DNA of 64,000 nucleotides from Tyto alba (taxonomy: Eukaryota; Chordata; Aves; Strigiformes; Tytonidae): positions 8,802,819 through 8,866,818 of the forward strand of contig NW_024881316.1 of NCBI RefSeq assembly GCF_018691265.1, given 5' to 3'. Under the pieces are notes generated by a model, which saw only the letters and a list, made by a program, of their open reading frames with translations, did not search any database and was not told the origin of the DNA. The position numbers were made by a program, and so were the translations under genes. Every line of letters starts with the position of its first letter. The first letter of the stretch is position 1. Positions 24,821-38,100 of this stretch are shown in pieces.

Positions 24821-27800
24821 ATAGGCTATGTCTGCTTGATTGTGAAGCTTGGAAGGGAGGAGATGGAAAAGTAATCACCTACATAAAATGGGTAGCTGAC
24901 AAACCCATAAAAGCTCTCAGTAAGACACCATTTTGATAATACACTGTACAGCTTTCACTTTCATCTGCATCTCTAGCCTTTAAAATACAATATCATTAGT
25001 AACTGAAATGCTTAAAATCACCACCACTTCATGAGACACAGTTTTGGTCCTCTCTTAACTCTCTAATTTTAGAATGAAAAAAGAATTAGTATACGGCAAA
25101 AGTTGTAAAAGGAAGCTGTGAAAACTCAGAAAATGTAGAACTCATATTTCATTTAAGCTCTAGGGAGTTGCAATAAAAATTACAGTATTTCCACATGAAT
25201 AAGTAACATGACAAGACCCATAGAAGAGTGACACAAGATTCACATGACACATGAAATGGACTGAAATCTGCAAAACTGACAGGTTTTCAAATCTAACAGT
25301 GAAATATGCAATCATTGTGAGGAACCACTGTTCCAGTGAAATCCTTCAGGAACTGATTTCTGACCTGGCACTGCTTGACAATTTTATCAATTATCAGGAA
25401 AGAGGAATATGGTGGAGTTTTCAGAAGAATAATAAGCAGTATAAAGGATCATCTACTCATACAATGTAATCTGGGTGGCTTGGTAAAATGGGCTTAAATG
25501 CACAGCCAAATGCGGCCACAGTTTCAGGAACAAAGAATATAGAAAATATGACCCACATGAGGAAGTCTACCTAGGCATTGGAAGGGAGTTTGGAGAGGGT
25601 TTGATATTCATAGTGGATTCTCCACTGAACACAGATATGCAATACAACATAGAAGTTATAGATCTATATAAATCTATATGGATCTATAGACCTGTGAGAA
25701 GTATCAAGAAGTAACAGGAAAAGTATTTCCTTTATCATCAGCACACTGGTAACAACCATGTACTGTCTTAAATTATTTAGTCCATGATTGAAGGATTATA
25801 GCAGACAGGAAAGCAATCAGAAAAGAACAGTTAGCACATTGGTCTAATGCAAACATGTATTTTATTGAGAGGGTCAAGCATTCAACCTTATTTATCAGAA
25901 AGATGACACCTAAATACTGTACTTTTAATAACATTAATTAATATTATATAAAACTAGAATACTTAGGTTTTAAAACTAAATCGAGTTTGTTGTTGTTTTT
26001 TTTTTTTTAAAAGATAGATTTTGGAACTTTTGCTACAGATAAACAAATCTGTGCACATATAGAGATTCTACAAAGAGGAAAGAAAATACGATGACATGTT
26101 CATTACTTTTTCTCCAGAAATCTTAGAAGCGCTCTCTAACCCAAGAAATCTGTTTCTTTTGATATCTTTTGTCCAGAAAATATGATATCACACATAGACC
26201 AGAAATTAGATTTTTGCATTTGAGATCCATAATCCTGCTAATTCACATTTCATCATAGTTATAATGGAAAGAGAAAAAGATAATGAAATGTAATTTGCAG
26301 GCAATCAGTCAGTCAGTGAAACTTTACTTCATTTGTACAGAATCACTACACTCTGGTTCAATTAAACTCAACAGCCCACAAGTGTTCAAAGGATGTTTTT
26401 AGTTTTTATTTTCCCTTTTTTCCCCCCTTCTCCTCCTGACAAGGCAGACAGTCTTGATGTCAGTATTTCAGCTAAAGGACTTCTTTTGGCAGTCTTAGGC
26501 AAAGGAACAATTCTCATATTATAAGACAACTATGTTGTTGTTCTATTAATTTCTGGGTAGGAAAGAGAGTATGTAGGATTAAATGGCTTAAAAACAACTT
26601 CCAATCTCACTATATATTATTTATTTTCTTTTTTTTTTTTTTTTTCAATACACTCTGTGATAGTTATATAATATACAAAAAGAAATAAGAGAATTTGTGG
26701 TTAATTCTATATTTTTATTGCAGTGTATAGCAAAGTGAACTAAGAAAAAACTTTCAATATAAATACGCTGTTTATAGGATAGGAATTTTATTATGCCTGT
26801 TGAGCATATCCAATGATTTAAAAATATCATTTAGAGGTACATTTTATTAATCTTTTGATTTTACATTGCATATTGAATAGAGGCTTGGGTATTCCATAAA
26901 AATAAGATAAATGTAAAAAATCTGTATTTGTTCATAAGCAGAAGAGAAGAAAAATTTTTTTTCTTTGCTTTTTGTGAATCTGTTTCTTGATTGTTTAAAC
27001 ACATCATTTGCATTTACGTTTTACAATATGGAAAAAAAAGTTCCCACTTTTTGAGTGGAAGCTCAGGGAGGGTCTTTTTCTTTCAGTCTTTATAATTGAG
27101 ATCAGTTTCACTGAGTGAAGATGTCCACAGCCAGTCAGTCCTCCCAGTCCACTGTGGCTGCAGATAGAGTTCAGGGGAGTGCTGCTCTGTTCGTGGGTAC
27201 GTGTATCTCTTGCTCACAAAAGAGTTGCCATTCCTGAGTGATTTGTGGCACAGGCATCTAAAGTGAATTATGATTACCCAGAGGGCGACAGTGCTAAAGT
27301 CAGACACTACAAAGGATAGTCCTCTCTGATTGATGAGTATGATAAGGTGTGATGGCTGTTAATGATAACGTGCTTCTTAGGACTTCAGTTCTGGTATCAG
27401 TGAGTTAGAAAAGTCACCACTAGAGCAGAAATCCTGACAGTGTATATGCACTATTGGCCTTAAGAAAGCACTGTGGAGTCATTGGGGCTTTTGCATTTTC
27501 CCACGTATTAGTGCAGAATATTGGATATTTTTTATTCCTTTTTGTTAAAAGACTTAAGTGGAGCAGGTCCAGAATGAACTGTTTGAATGCAGAGAAAGGA
27601 CTGACACTTTGTATCATCGCTGTTTTAACTAGGCAGTGATTATCTATGATCTTTTCTTTTCACTACACTTTTGTTTGTAAAGAAGGTTCGCCCCACAGGT
27701 GTTTCAGTATGAAGCAATCATACTCAACCTGAATACTACATGTATGAGTTGAGCAATGTTTTCATTTCTTTTAAAAGTGTTGACATTGATTTTTTAAATG

Positions 27801-30800
27801 TATGTAATGGAAACCATTCATTATTACCCACCTTTTATAAGCTACTACTCATAAACTGCAGAGGCAGCATTCCATAAAACCCATTATGCAGCTACTACAA
27901 TGCTCCACTGATCTAAAAGTTGCATTCATTTGCAAAATAGGTAGACTATATCTCGATTTTCAGGTTTTCAGAAGTTTAAGAACAAATCCCTCTCTTCTGA
28001 AAAAGCCAGAGGTAACCACAGTCTTAAGTTTTAACCTTTGAGAACCTTTCCCTTATTACTAAGCTATCTGCTGAAAATGACATTTCAACACAATCAACAG
28101 ATAGTCGTGACATATTAAATACCACCAAGTACAAAGCTTCTTGTTCTCTACTGCATAATTTTTTTATTTATATATAAGGTAAAGTACAAGCAGAAACTTT
28201 GCATGTCCTTCATTGTATACTGTCCAGCATAGCAAAAGCTGGAGAAATGTTGTTAGCAAGAGGTAAGTGCAAGATACCCTTGCATCAACCTACTCCTGGA
28301 TTACTTCAGAAACATTCTGTCCACTTTCTATACCAGAAAAGTGAAGATTTTAACTGGTATATGAGACAGGTTTGTTGGCTTAAGTCAGTAGGGAAGTTTA
28401 TAATCTGTCCAGATGCAGTAAGAATCAGAATTTCCCAACACACCACAAAAACTAACCTAGTATATATAAAACTAGTGCTAATACATATGCCATTCACATG
28501 AAGAGTTCATTAGAGACAAAGGATTAATCTTGCTCTGGTTTTGATAGATAAATAAGGCATGGTCTCAAAGCAAGTTTAACCTTTTTTACCAAGTAGAGAC
28601 ACTTGGACACCACAGAGGATGGATGATTCATCCCACTTGTCTTTGGCATCTATAACAATGGGAGGAAACTGAGATGATGTCTTAGACCTGCTGTCTAATA
28701 AAAGTTAGGTCAGACAAATCCTGACATGATATTATGATTAACTTGATATTTCATTTGTGTTTCAACACAGCAATAAAGTCTCAGACATGCTGGCACACAC
28801 AGAGATAAGGTGAAAGTCAGCCATGTCTTCAAGTCAGTCGTTGTTATACACCTCGCATTGTTATACATGTTCTTCATACAGCACAAGCTGATGAATTCCA
28901 GTTACCTGAACACAGAAATTATGTTTTACTAGCTGATCTTCTGATGAAGAAAATATGCAGAAAATTATGTGTATAAGTAGAGGGTGAATTATTGCTATTG
29001 CACTTCACTTTAATGATGGCTTTTAAAAAATTCTTAGGGAAGGTAAAACTGTTGAGAAGAAAGGTACAGTGAGAGGAATACCAACTTAACATTTTTCAGA
29101 AAATGTTTAAGTCCCAGCTTTGTGTGCCACTAGAGTTAAAATGTTTCACATTCTTCAAATTCAATCTTTGATCACACACACTGCTAAATAAGAACTGTAA
29201 ATAACAAAGCTGTTTAGTGTACTAATATTGTGGCATCACTGACTGTTTACAGTACCACAGAGACTTTTTATGCTGCCATCACACTGCTACATGTCCTGAA
29301 AATACTGTTCAGGTCTTCAAAGTATGCTTCTAGTACTTCTGCCCCAGTTTTAGGAGCTTTGTGAATCCAATAAACCAAATTTACAAGTACAAGTCATAAA
29401 TTCTACATTATCTTACTTATGTTTTATACCCTCTGGAGAACTATACAGATCCTAATATAGAAAACTAGTAATTTACTGTTTGCTGGCATAGTTTTAGACT
29501 GCATAAGCATCAATGCTGACACAAGGGAGGTGGTATGAACATACAGCAGCACATTCTTATATTGTGTTAAACTGATCATGAAACCACAACTTGCAGTTGC
29601 ATTTCCAATAACTTGATGAGGTAATCTAAGTGTTCACATCCACTGAAAGAGGGAATCCCTAGTCACTATCACTCCCAGGTGTATGTTTTCACTGTAAACC
29701 TTGTGCCAACCCCAGTTATTTTTTGCACCAGCCGTGAACTACTGCAACTAATTAACCTGGCAGAAAATGAACCATAAAGAAGCAAACTACAGATAGTCTC
29801 CTACTTTGCGTTGGTGATCTGGAAGATCCTATGGATGCCAGGCCTCACATAAGAGTGTGACCATAGTACTAGAAGCAGTAGTAGGGGTAAACAGAGGAAA
29901 AAGAAGGAAAGGGAACACATGCTTTTTTTTGGCAGGAACAGGTGATTCGATAAATTGAGCTACTCGAGAAACCCCGCTTTGAATATAAGATATATACATA
30001 TTTATGTGAATGAATTAGGTTTATTCATGTTTCCCTATGAAATTCATTGTAGAATATCAGCTCTCTCTCTGTTTTCCTGATTCAACTGTTCTGTCCCCAA
30101 GATATTAGCTGGAAAATTTTTACTTTGCGGAAAGCAAACAGGGTGATATCCAAGAGTAGTTAGTGTTGCAAATGTATACACAATGGATGAAGGTAAGTTG
30201 CAAGCCATCTTGAACAAATATAAATATAAATAAGAAAGTAGTACAAATGGAGCAACAGAAGACACTCATGTGCAAGACATCATTCTCAAATAGTGCCTCC
30301 AGAATCTAGGTTTATAACAGTTTCTATTCTTCATGTGTGTGTTTGTTGTTGCTCTTTTTTTTTTTTTTTTTTTTTTCTTCTCCTTCCAGGTCCAGATTTT
30401 CTATTTCTCTCATTCCTTCTGCATTATAAAGGTAAATCCGGAAGATTCAGAGTTGTAAGAAAGAAGGTGTTAGAGTGTGAATGTAAGTCCCTTAACACTT
30501 CCTGATTGAGCGTGCATTAAGATTTAATACAGACATTTACTGATTCAATAGAACAAAATAATTTATAATTAACTGAGGGGCTGCTAGCACATATCATAAT
30601 GCTCAGGGTATTCTGGCACTAAGAAAAGATAAGAGATGGTCTCACCTAAACTTAGCTAAAAGTTTAGTCTAAGATAGTAATCTGTGTTATTTCTGTAGTT
30701 AATGGAAAGAGGTGTATATATTCAGAGACTGAAGTATCTAATTTCTGTTGGACAGGCATTTTGAAACAGAATAAATTTTCACTTAGAAGTTACCTATCCC

Positions 30801-32278
30801 TTACTAGCACTATAGACAAAGCCTGAATTATTGGTTTATGTCAGACACAGCTTTAATACTGGATAATAACCAAGATGACTCCAGAGAAGTAGGGATTTGT
30901 GTGCAAGCACTAATCTTTTGATAGCACACCTGGTAAATGTGATAGGAACTAAAACTTTTATAGGACACAACCACCACATAGGTAACATAAATACACAGCT
31001 CTGAGAAATATTATGTAATTCACAGCATCGTACTTTGTTTATCTATATATTACTTCATTTCTAAAAAAAAAAAAAAAAAATAAAGACCAGCTGAAGCATG
31101 ACTTAAAAATAGTTTCATGTCACATTAATTTCAAATACAGTGTTACCTTGAATAAAATATAGTCCAGCATCACATCAGGGAATTCTAGTACATGGTCAAT
31201 TGTCCTGTATTATAAAATTTATACTTGCTGATTACTGGGAAAAATAAATAAATACTTCTGTGCGTGTGGATTTTGATCACTCCACTGTCTGGTTTTGACA
31301 GCACTCTGATTTTGATTTAAAGCTGAATGAAAGCACTTGAAAGCTGTGTAATGTTTTTCCATAGCTAAGATGGTCAGAAACTGTTGATTTATAAATGCTC
31401 TACAGAAATAAAAATGCACTGGCTATATAGGATGAGGAATATAACAAGCCCTCTATATAAAATTGTTACAAAATTTTATCTCTTTTCAGGAGTTAAGAAG
31501 TATTATCTGTAAATGTCCCTAACAGAGACTTTAGAAAGCATTTCCTGTTTTAGTGTCGTAACCTTTATAATATGGAATTAGGTACTATAGATTTTAGTGG
31601 CTTTAGCTATTTACATCTTCATTCTGCTTCTAAGCAGAGTGTGAGAACAGAGGCCATTAAATGTTGCTGGATTTTGACAAAGCTCTGTGAATGGCTGATA
31701 TCGCACCACTTTAGCAGTTGCTTTGTATTTTACTGATTAGGGATTGTGAAAACCATAGTAATGTACAGAGTCTTTGGAACTGCAGCAGCTTGGTACTAGT
31801 TGTCAAAGATTTAAAATCTTTATTTTGAAGTACTAGCTTTTACACATTGGTCTTCTGAGGCAAATGATCTTGTTTCTTCTTCTAGCTTATACTTGCTTGG
31901 CTTTCCTCTTTACTGACCAGTATCCAGATAGCCACTCTGCAGCTATTCCTTCTGATCGGAGCACTGATTTGGCAATTTCATGTGTATGGGTAGATATTCA
32001 GAAGTCAACCAAAATCAACGGAGCACAGAGAATCACCCATTTTTTCACTCTAGAGCCTTAGTTTGTGTGTTCTTTCTAGCTAAACACTAAATGAGTGCAA
32101 ATTCACTCTGTGGAGGCAACTACATGTGTCCTCATAGACAAGTCTAAATCAGTATCACTCCAGGCGGTCATAGCAGAAGTTGCAACTTGAAGGTGCAAGC
32201 AATAAGTGTGTAAGCTCTTGAAGTGATGATCATTTCATTGTGTATCTTGAAGATAACCACAATGGTTTTAGCAGTGAT
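24821..32278. other. AT-rich non-coding DNA, no gene seen
   Basis: Only chance-like short frames were found. Poly-T or poly-A tracts occur at about 26629-26645, 30355-30376 and 31063-31080. A small repeat of AATCTATATGGATCTATAG type lies at about 25660-25692. The segment at about 27080-27310 is more GC-balanced but was not assignable. Confidence 0.65.
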
Positions 32279-32420
32279 AAAAAAATAAAATAAAATAAAG
32301 TAAAATAAAATAAAATAAAGTAAAATAAATAAAATAAAATAAAATAAAATAAAATAAAATAAAATAAAATAAAATAAAATAAAATAAAATAAAATAAAAT
32401 AAAATAAATAAAAACAAAAT
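32279..32420. repeat. (AAAAT)n microsatellite, about 140 bp
   Basis: A nearly perfect pentanucleotide array. Its left third carries AAAGT variants and one shortened unit, while the right two thirds are almost pure AAAAT. A 100-codon minus-strand frame across it, an FYFIL-repeat, is purely an effect of the array. Confidence 0.97.
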
Positions 32421-33045
32421 AGAATGAAAGAGAGAGATATTATCCTCAGTGTGTCAACACATTCCTGCATATCTTTCCTCAGATTTTACATTTTAAAAAG
32501 GCACTGGGTGTTTTGTGAAGAAAAAAATAACATTATACATCTTGATTTTTATACATCATTCTGTTTTTAAATTATTCTATAGTTTTATCTTTCCTGAAAC
32601 TTTTCCTTCCTGAAAAGAGTAAGAAATAATTACCTCTGTATAAAACAAGATATCACATTCCTTTTAAGTTACTGCATGTCATATCAGATTAATCAGTTAT
32701 ACTAAAAATATATGACAAACAAACTCTTAATAGATCATGAAATTAATTTGCAAAAGTTAAACAGAAAATTACTTCTTCAATGAGGTTGTCAAATTTTATT
32801 ATCAATTTTTTGTTTTAATAATGTAAGATAAAATTTGGCAATTCAATAACACATATTGAAATATGCCTATTCTCTTTCAGAAACATATTATGATATGACT
32901 GGCGGAATTGTCACTAGGGTGATAAAATTATCGTATTAGTGACACAGGAGCATATTGAAAGTGATCATCAATTCCCCCCACCCCCCCAAAGTCTGGAGGC
33001 TGAAATGAATTACTATAATATTCACTGAGAGTTAGCTTGGTGGGC
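32421..33045. other. AT-rich non-coding DNA, no gene seen
   Basis: Nothing recognisable was found apart from a C-rich tract (runs of 5 and 7 C) at about 32974-32988. Confidence 0.6.
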
Positions 33046-33049
33046 TTTT

Positions 33050-33084
<35 letters not shown>

Positions 33085-33107
33085 TGTGTGTTTGTTTTTT
33101 TTTTTTT
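33046..33107. repeat. Poly-T / (TG)n / poly-T simple repeat
   Basis: About 26 T are followed by ten TG units at 33071-33090 and a second T-rich run. Confidence 0.95.
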
Positions 33108-33459
33108 CCTACCAAATACTATTTTTCAGTGATTTTTATTCTGGGGAAGAATTTGTTTTTTTCAGTTAAAAGCTGTCTCATCCCTAGACCATTATTGTAT
33201 ACATACAGCCCCTGCTGTCTTCAGACTTCCTAAAATAGTATAAATTCCTGTGAGGCCCCTCCAGCAGAAATATTCAAAGAAATTCCAACAAGCTGTCAAT
33301 GAAATGTCATCAGTGTGATTCCTCCCATTTAATTTCTAGAAGGGTTAAAACATTTCCCCTGTCTGATGGATCATGGACTCCCTTCAGTTATTCCCAATTC
33401 CATCATCTCTGGGCTGAGCCAGACAAATGCAGCACAGACTTATGAGGAGCTCGACTGTT

Positions 33460-33640
33460 ACAGAATATTGCGGTGCAACACCTAGAAAACAGTGGCTACC
33501 CATTAAATCTGTTAGCTGTTCAATGTATGGCTGTATTCACAGTATATCATATTAAATTCAAGGTCTCTAACATCATCTTCAAGACCATCCAAAACTGGGT
33601 CCAAATTTGTCTAAGACAGCAAACAAAATATTTGGGTGTT
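33460..33640 (+). mobile_element. Possible decayed LINE reverse-transcriptase C-terminal remnant
   Basis: An open frame here contains YHIKFKVSNIIFKTIQNW. It loosely fits the region after the RT domain of L2/L3/CR1-like LINEs, typically HWLP followed by RIxFKVLxLxFKxL. The WLP motif is not intact, and the match is a pattern impression rather than an alignment. If real, it is an ancient fragment without function. Confidence 0.25.
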
Positions 33641-34494
33641 TTTCACATCTTCAGCCTGAAATATTCTGAAATAATGGTGTTTGTTTCCTTGCTTTTTAAG
33701 AAGAAGAGTTATATTGAGATATATCAGAGGTAAATATTTTTCTGGAGTTTGTACTAATATTTGGGATGAACTTTCATGGCAAATCAGGACATATGGACCA
33801 AAGGTCAGTGGAAAGAAAAAAATCTGTTTACCAGAAGAGAATTTCAAGATGACTTTTGATATAGAAGATTTCAAGAGACTTTTGATATAGAAGAAAAACG
33901 AAATAATATGATTTATTTCTGTAAATCCTAAATTTCAGTTTCTCATGTCAGGAAGCATAAAACTGTAAATAGGATACAGTAGAGTTTATTCTCATTTCAG
34001 GTTAAGATGATCTATATTCCATACAAACTGAATTAATAATGACACAAGAGTTTAACATATATTTGCCTCAGGTGTGGAAAGTGAATGAGGTGGCTGATAG
34101 GTGTTAACACTTTTTAAATGCAGTATGAGTGATGAGAAAGATAATATGATAGCTAACTGAATGGAATGCAAAGAGTAAGCATATTGCTATGCAATTATCT
34201 GTACAAAATACAAAGATGGTAGACAGTATGGGTGAAAATGTCATGTTATGACAGAAATTGTTATAGCAAACTAAAGCTCTCAATTATTTCTCAGTGGATT
34301 TTTTCTTTCCAGACAGCATTTAATGCACAACAGAAATGAACTTCTATAAGTCAGGTAACTGGTCTATTTGAAATTCACAATTACCTTTTAATGGAGTTGT
34401 GTATTTTCCTCGTTTTCAGACAGTGTCATATGGTATGGATTAAAATACCAACAGGCAGATTCTCTTCAGGTTGAAATCATCAAGCTTAAATAGC
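33641..34494. other. AT-rich non-coding DNA, no gene seen
   Basis: There is a local near-duplication, GACTTTTGATATAGAAGA, around 33851-33893 and a generally AT-rich background. No gene was recognised. Confidence 0.6.
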
Positions 34495-35165
34495 AGCTAT
34501 CAACAGTTTGCTGTCAAGAAACTAGGAAGGTGGGTGGTCCTGCAGAGATCTGTCTTATATCCTGTGGAATTTAATGGTTTCATTAAAAACTTAGATGACT
34601 TATCAATATTGACACCCAACAGTAAGTGCTGCAAACCCATTGGAGGACAAGTTGCAAATTTAAATTGATCCTGATAAATCAATGAATTGGTCAGAAGTCT
34701 TTAAGATGAAATTCAACACGGTAAAGTAGAAAAACTACACACATAAAGAAAAATAAATTAAAATATACAGTGACAATAGCAACCAGGTTGGGAAATACAA
34801 ATCTGGGATATGGAAGGCTGGAAGTGTGTCCAAATAAGCAACTACTGCTGTTGAAAAGACAAATGGTATTTTCTGACATGCTAGGAAATGTGCTGCAAGC
34901 AGAAAATTAGGTGAGGTATAATTATTCCTCTCCAAATAGTGTAGCTACAGAACTATTTCCTGTTTCAGATGCTGTTAGAAAGATAGAGGAAAAACTGGAA
35001 TTGGGCAGAGGAGAGTAAGACTTCAACAGAGCACTCAGGACCAATGAAGAAAGAAAACCTGGAGGACTAGGTTTGTTTTATTTTAAAAATGGAAGATTAT
35101 GTGCCTGGACAGGAAGCAAAAATAGGTCCCAGAGACTTTATAACAGTTTCCTGAAGTGAAAATAT
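34495..35165 (+). mobile_element. Ancient, diverged CR1 LINE fragment
   Basis: The order of degraded CR1 landmarks is preserved on the plus strand. They are CAACAGTTTGCTG and GGTGGTCCTGCAGAGATCTG, then GTGGAATTTAATGGTTTCAT, then AACTTAGATGAC, then AGATGAAATTCAACA, then AATGGTATTTTCTGACATG, then a region matching GAGGAGAG, and finally CTTTATAACAGTTTCCTGAAG. CR1 elements have these blocks in this sequence, from the end of ORF2 toward the 3' part. The copy is riddled with substitutions and small indels and lacks the last few hundred bases including the tail. It is much older than the copies at 48.0 and 59.2 kb. Edges are approximate. Confidence 0.72.
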
Positions 35166-38100
35166 TTCTGGTAAGAAAGATAGTGTTTTTCTGTGTCTTC
35201 AATCTTCTGATTACCAAAATGAGAAGTAACAAGTTTTATCTTTGGATCAATGGTTTATTTTAAGCACTAGGAAAACTTTAAGCTTATTAGAGCTGTGTTA
35301 CTTGATCTTCTCTGGGAGTAACGAGTTATCTCAGATGACCTCTGTATGTGTTCTAGGGGTGTTTCAGTTTTATATACTTTTCAGTATACCTATTTATCAC
35401 TAACACAAAATATAATCTAGTGAAAATACACACATGTTCTATTATTTACACATAAGGTCAAAAGGGTTAATTATGTAAATACACATATTCTCAGCAATTC
35501 TTAAGCAAGTTGTTAAAATGCGTAGAATTTCAAAACTTTTCTAATAACTCTTATGAAATCCACCACAGCATAAAGTTGTTTCACACTTTTCAAGAAGTTT
35601 TACTCCGAGATGTTTTTTCAGGGGAAAACAGAAAAAGAAAACTTTTTAAAATGTCAAAGTAGAGTTGGTATAATCTCTTTTTATGACTATTGTTGCAGAT
35701 TCTATATCTTTCTAATACTTGTTTCACCCTGACAATTCATGAAACAGTAGCAAAAAATCTCAAAATAAGGATTGATAAAAAAATTTATTTTCTGTAAAAA
35801 TTTTTTACCAAAGTGGAAAAGTTTTAAAAAATCACAAAACAGGAAAGATCATGAAAGGTTTTTTTCCATTACAGGTTAAGTAACTCAATCACTAAGCAAT
35901 TCAAAATTGGTATCAATACTGAAAAAATATACAAAACTCAGTTTAAATTAAAAAAAAAATAAAAATATTAGAAGCAGAAATAAGGTATCTAGTTCTGCAC
36001 AAGACTGTGTGCTTAAATTAAAAATCAGTGGAAATGGGAGGCAGGAGTACTGTAAAGAACCTACGTCAGGACTTGCATGGACTACTCTCTATTTGTATGA
36101 CTCCTTGGACCTGGAATTTAATATCAAGGACATGGCTTCAGGGAAACAATTCCTGTACCCAAGCCTCTTTCCAGGGTTCTGGGGATGGCAAGGAGCATAC
36201 CATTATGTTCAAATTGGAAGAGAACGGGTATGATTATGTCATCAAAAAGGACCAGTGCATGATTCCTAATTCATCTATACTTAAGGGGTAAGACATACTG
36301 CAATTGTGCATATCTGTGTAGAATTCTGCATATCATGGCTCCAGGCTCCCTTTCCCTTAGGCTGCAGTGTTTGATCTTGCTGGCCCCTGGCACAATTGTT
36401 CAAAGGAAGGATAATTCTGAAGTTAAAGCTCAGGTTTCTCAGGTCTGTTTCCCAGCCTCTCTGGGAAACCTGTTACAGTGCTTAACAACTCTCATTGTGA
36501 TTTTTTTTTTTTTTTTTTAATTTATATCTAATGAAATTTCCTTTGCTACAACACATTGACCCTCCTTATGTTGTTGTGTGACCATGGAGACCTCCTCCAG
36601 GAACTTACCTCCAAGATCTTGCAGTTATTCTCAATCAATTTAGGAGCTCTCAGTTCTTTTGTGTTAGGTTTGTGCCCTAGAGTTTAAGTCAAAACCTTAC
36701 TTATCTCCCTAATCCAGACACCATCCCCTTTTTCTGTTTTAACAGGGAAGTATAGCTGTAACCAGGAGCTGGCTAGGCCTATGGTGAGTCAGAGAGTTTA
36801 GGAGTGGTGGCGTGATATTGCATTTTTGGATTTGTGTAGGATCTGATGCCATTTTTTCCCGGCTAAATCACAGTAAGTAGTGCTTTCCCTAAGGGAAGAA
36901 CGGGGCTTGGAAGCTGAAATGGGAGTAGGAGAATGAATGATGGGTGAATGGAAAAACTTAGTTTTCCCTCAGGCTTCTATGCTAGGTAAATTTACTTGAA
37001 TGGGCTTGCCAAAACCCAGTTTATTTCACATATGCTCGTTCTTGAATCTTTACAAGCTAATTTTCACTATGAATTCTTCTTTTTCTCTGCCAAGTATATT
37101 TATAAAACAACATCTTGTTCTCAGTCTCAGCAGTGCTCACATACCACTTCACAAGTTGTCAAAAGCTTAGTCAAGCACTAAGAAAATCCAAACTCACATA
37201 ATTAAGTTAAACTCAGAACAAATGTTATCAGCCTGTGTTTAGACTGAAGTTTGCTCTCTCTTTCAGATAGCAAGGGCCTCAAAGCTTACTCTTTTCTCAA
37301 TTATACTAGTTGGTCTAAAAAGAAATTGTATATATTTTTCCTTGTAAACCTTACTTCAACAAAGAAAACAAAGCCATTGTAGAGCTTAAAATTAGCCAAA
37401 GTGACAAAAAGCTGAAAATTATCACTAATGCCTTTTTGATATACAAAAGTAACAAAAATGAAACCTGGATAAAAAATTAGAAGGCTGCTCTTCCATTCAT
37501 TTCTCCATCACCCATTCTTCTAACCAAGTTTTGGTTTGAATAGTGCTAGTTTATAAAGATAATAATTTACAATGGATTTGTTATGTGTCTGGAATTCTCT
37601 GAATGTAGAAGCCTTAATCAAAATGTGTCAGACTTTAGGCTGGGGCAGAAAAAAAACACATCCAAACTAAACTTTTCCTAAAAATCCCTCAGTATTATTA
37701 GAACTGGGTTTCTGGCCCATATTCATCCACTATTCGCTACACTGCAATGTCAGGTGTCAAATTTCCAGTTTATGACATAGAGGGGGTTCTGTTTCATGTG
37801 AGCACAGGATGTGAGCTCCACTACTTGAGTTTCAGTGGTGGCTGGAACCTAAAGGCACCAGAAAATGAGGAAGAACATGTTGTGCTTTTTCAATAAAAGA
37901 AGCATGGACGATTTCCTGTGCAAAGGATCTGCCTCGATACCTGGAATAAATTGCCATTACTTAGATCACTGTTAGAAGCTAGTTTTCTTTCAGTGGTGCA
38001 GAAGTGCCTGCTCTGACCCTGTTTTTTTTTCACTAGCCTTGTGTTCACAGGCTGGCTTACCCACAGAGGAAATGATAGAGTAAATGATTCCCCTGAAAAA

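Noticed and set aside
32168..32470. 100-codon minus-strand frame with FYFIL repeats
   Set aside because: It is translation of the (AAAAT)n array and not a membrane protein.
36009..36300. Overlapping open frames rich in Trp/Tyr, possibly retroviral or exonic
   Set aside because: No recognisable domain and no convincing splice sites on both sides. The two frames cannot both be real and neither is supported.
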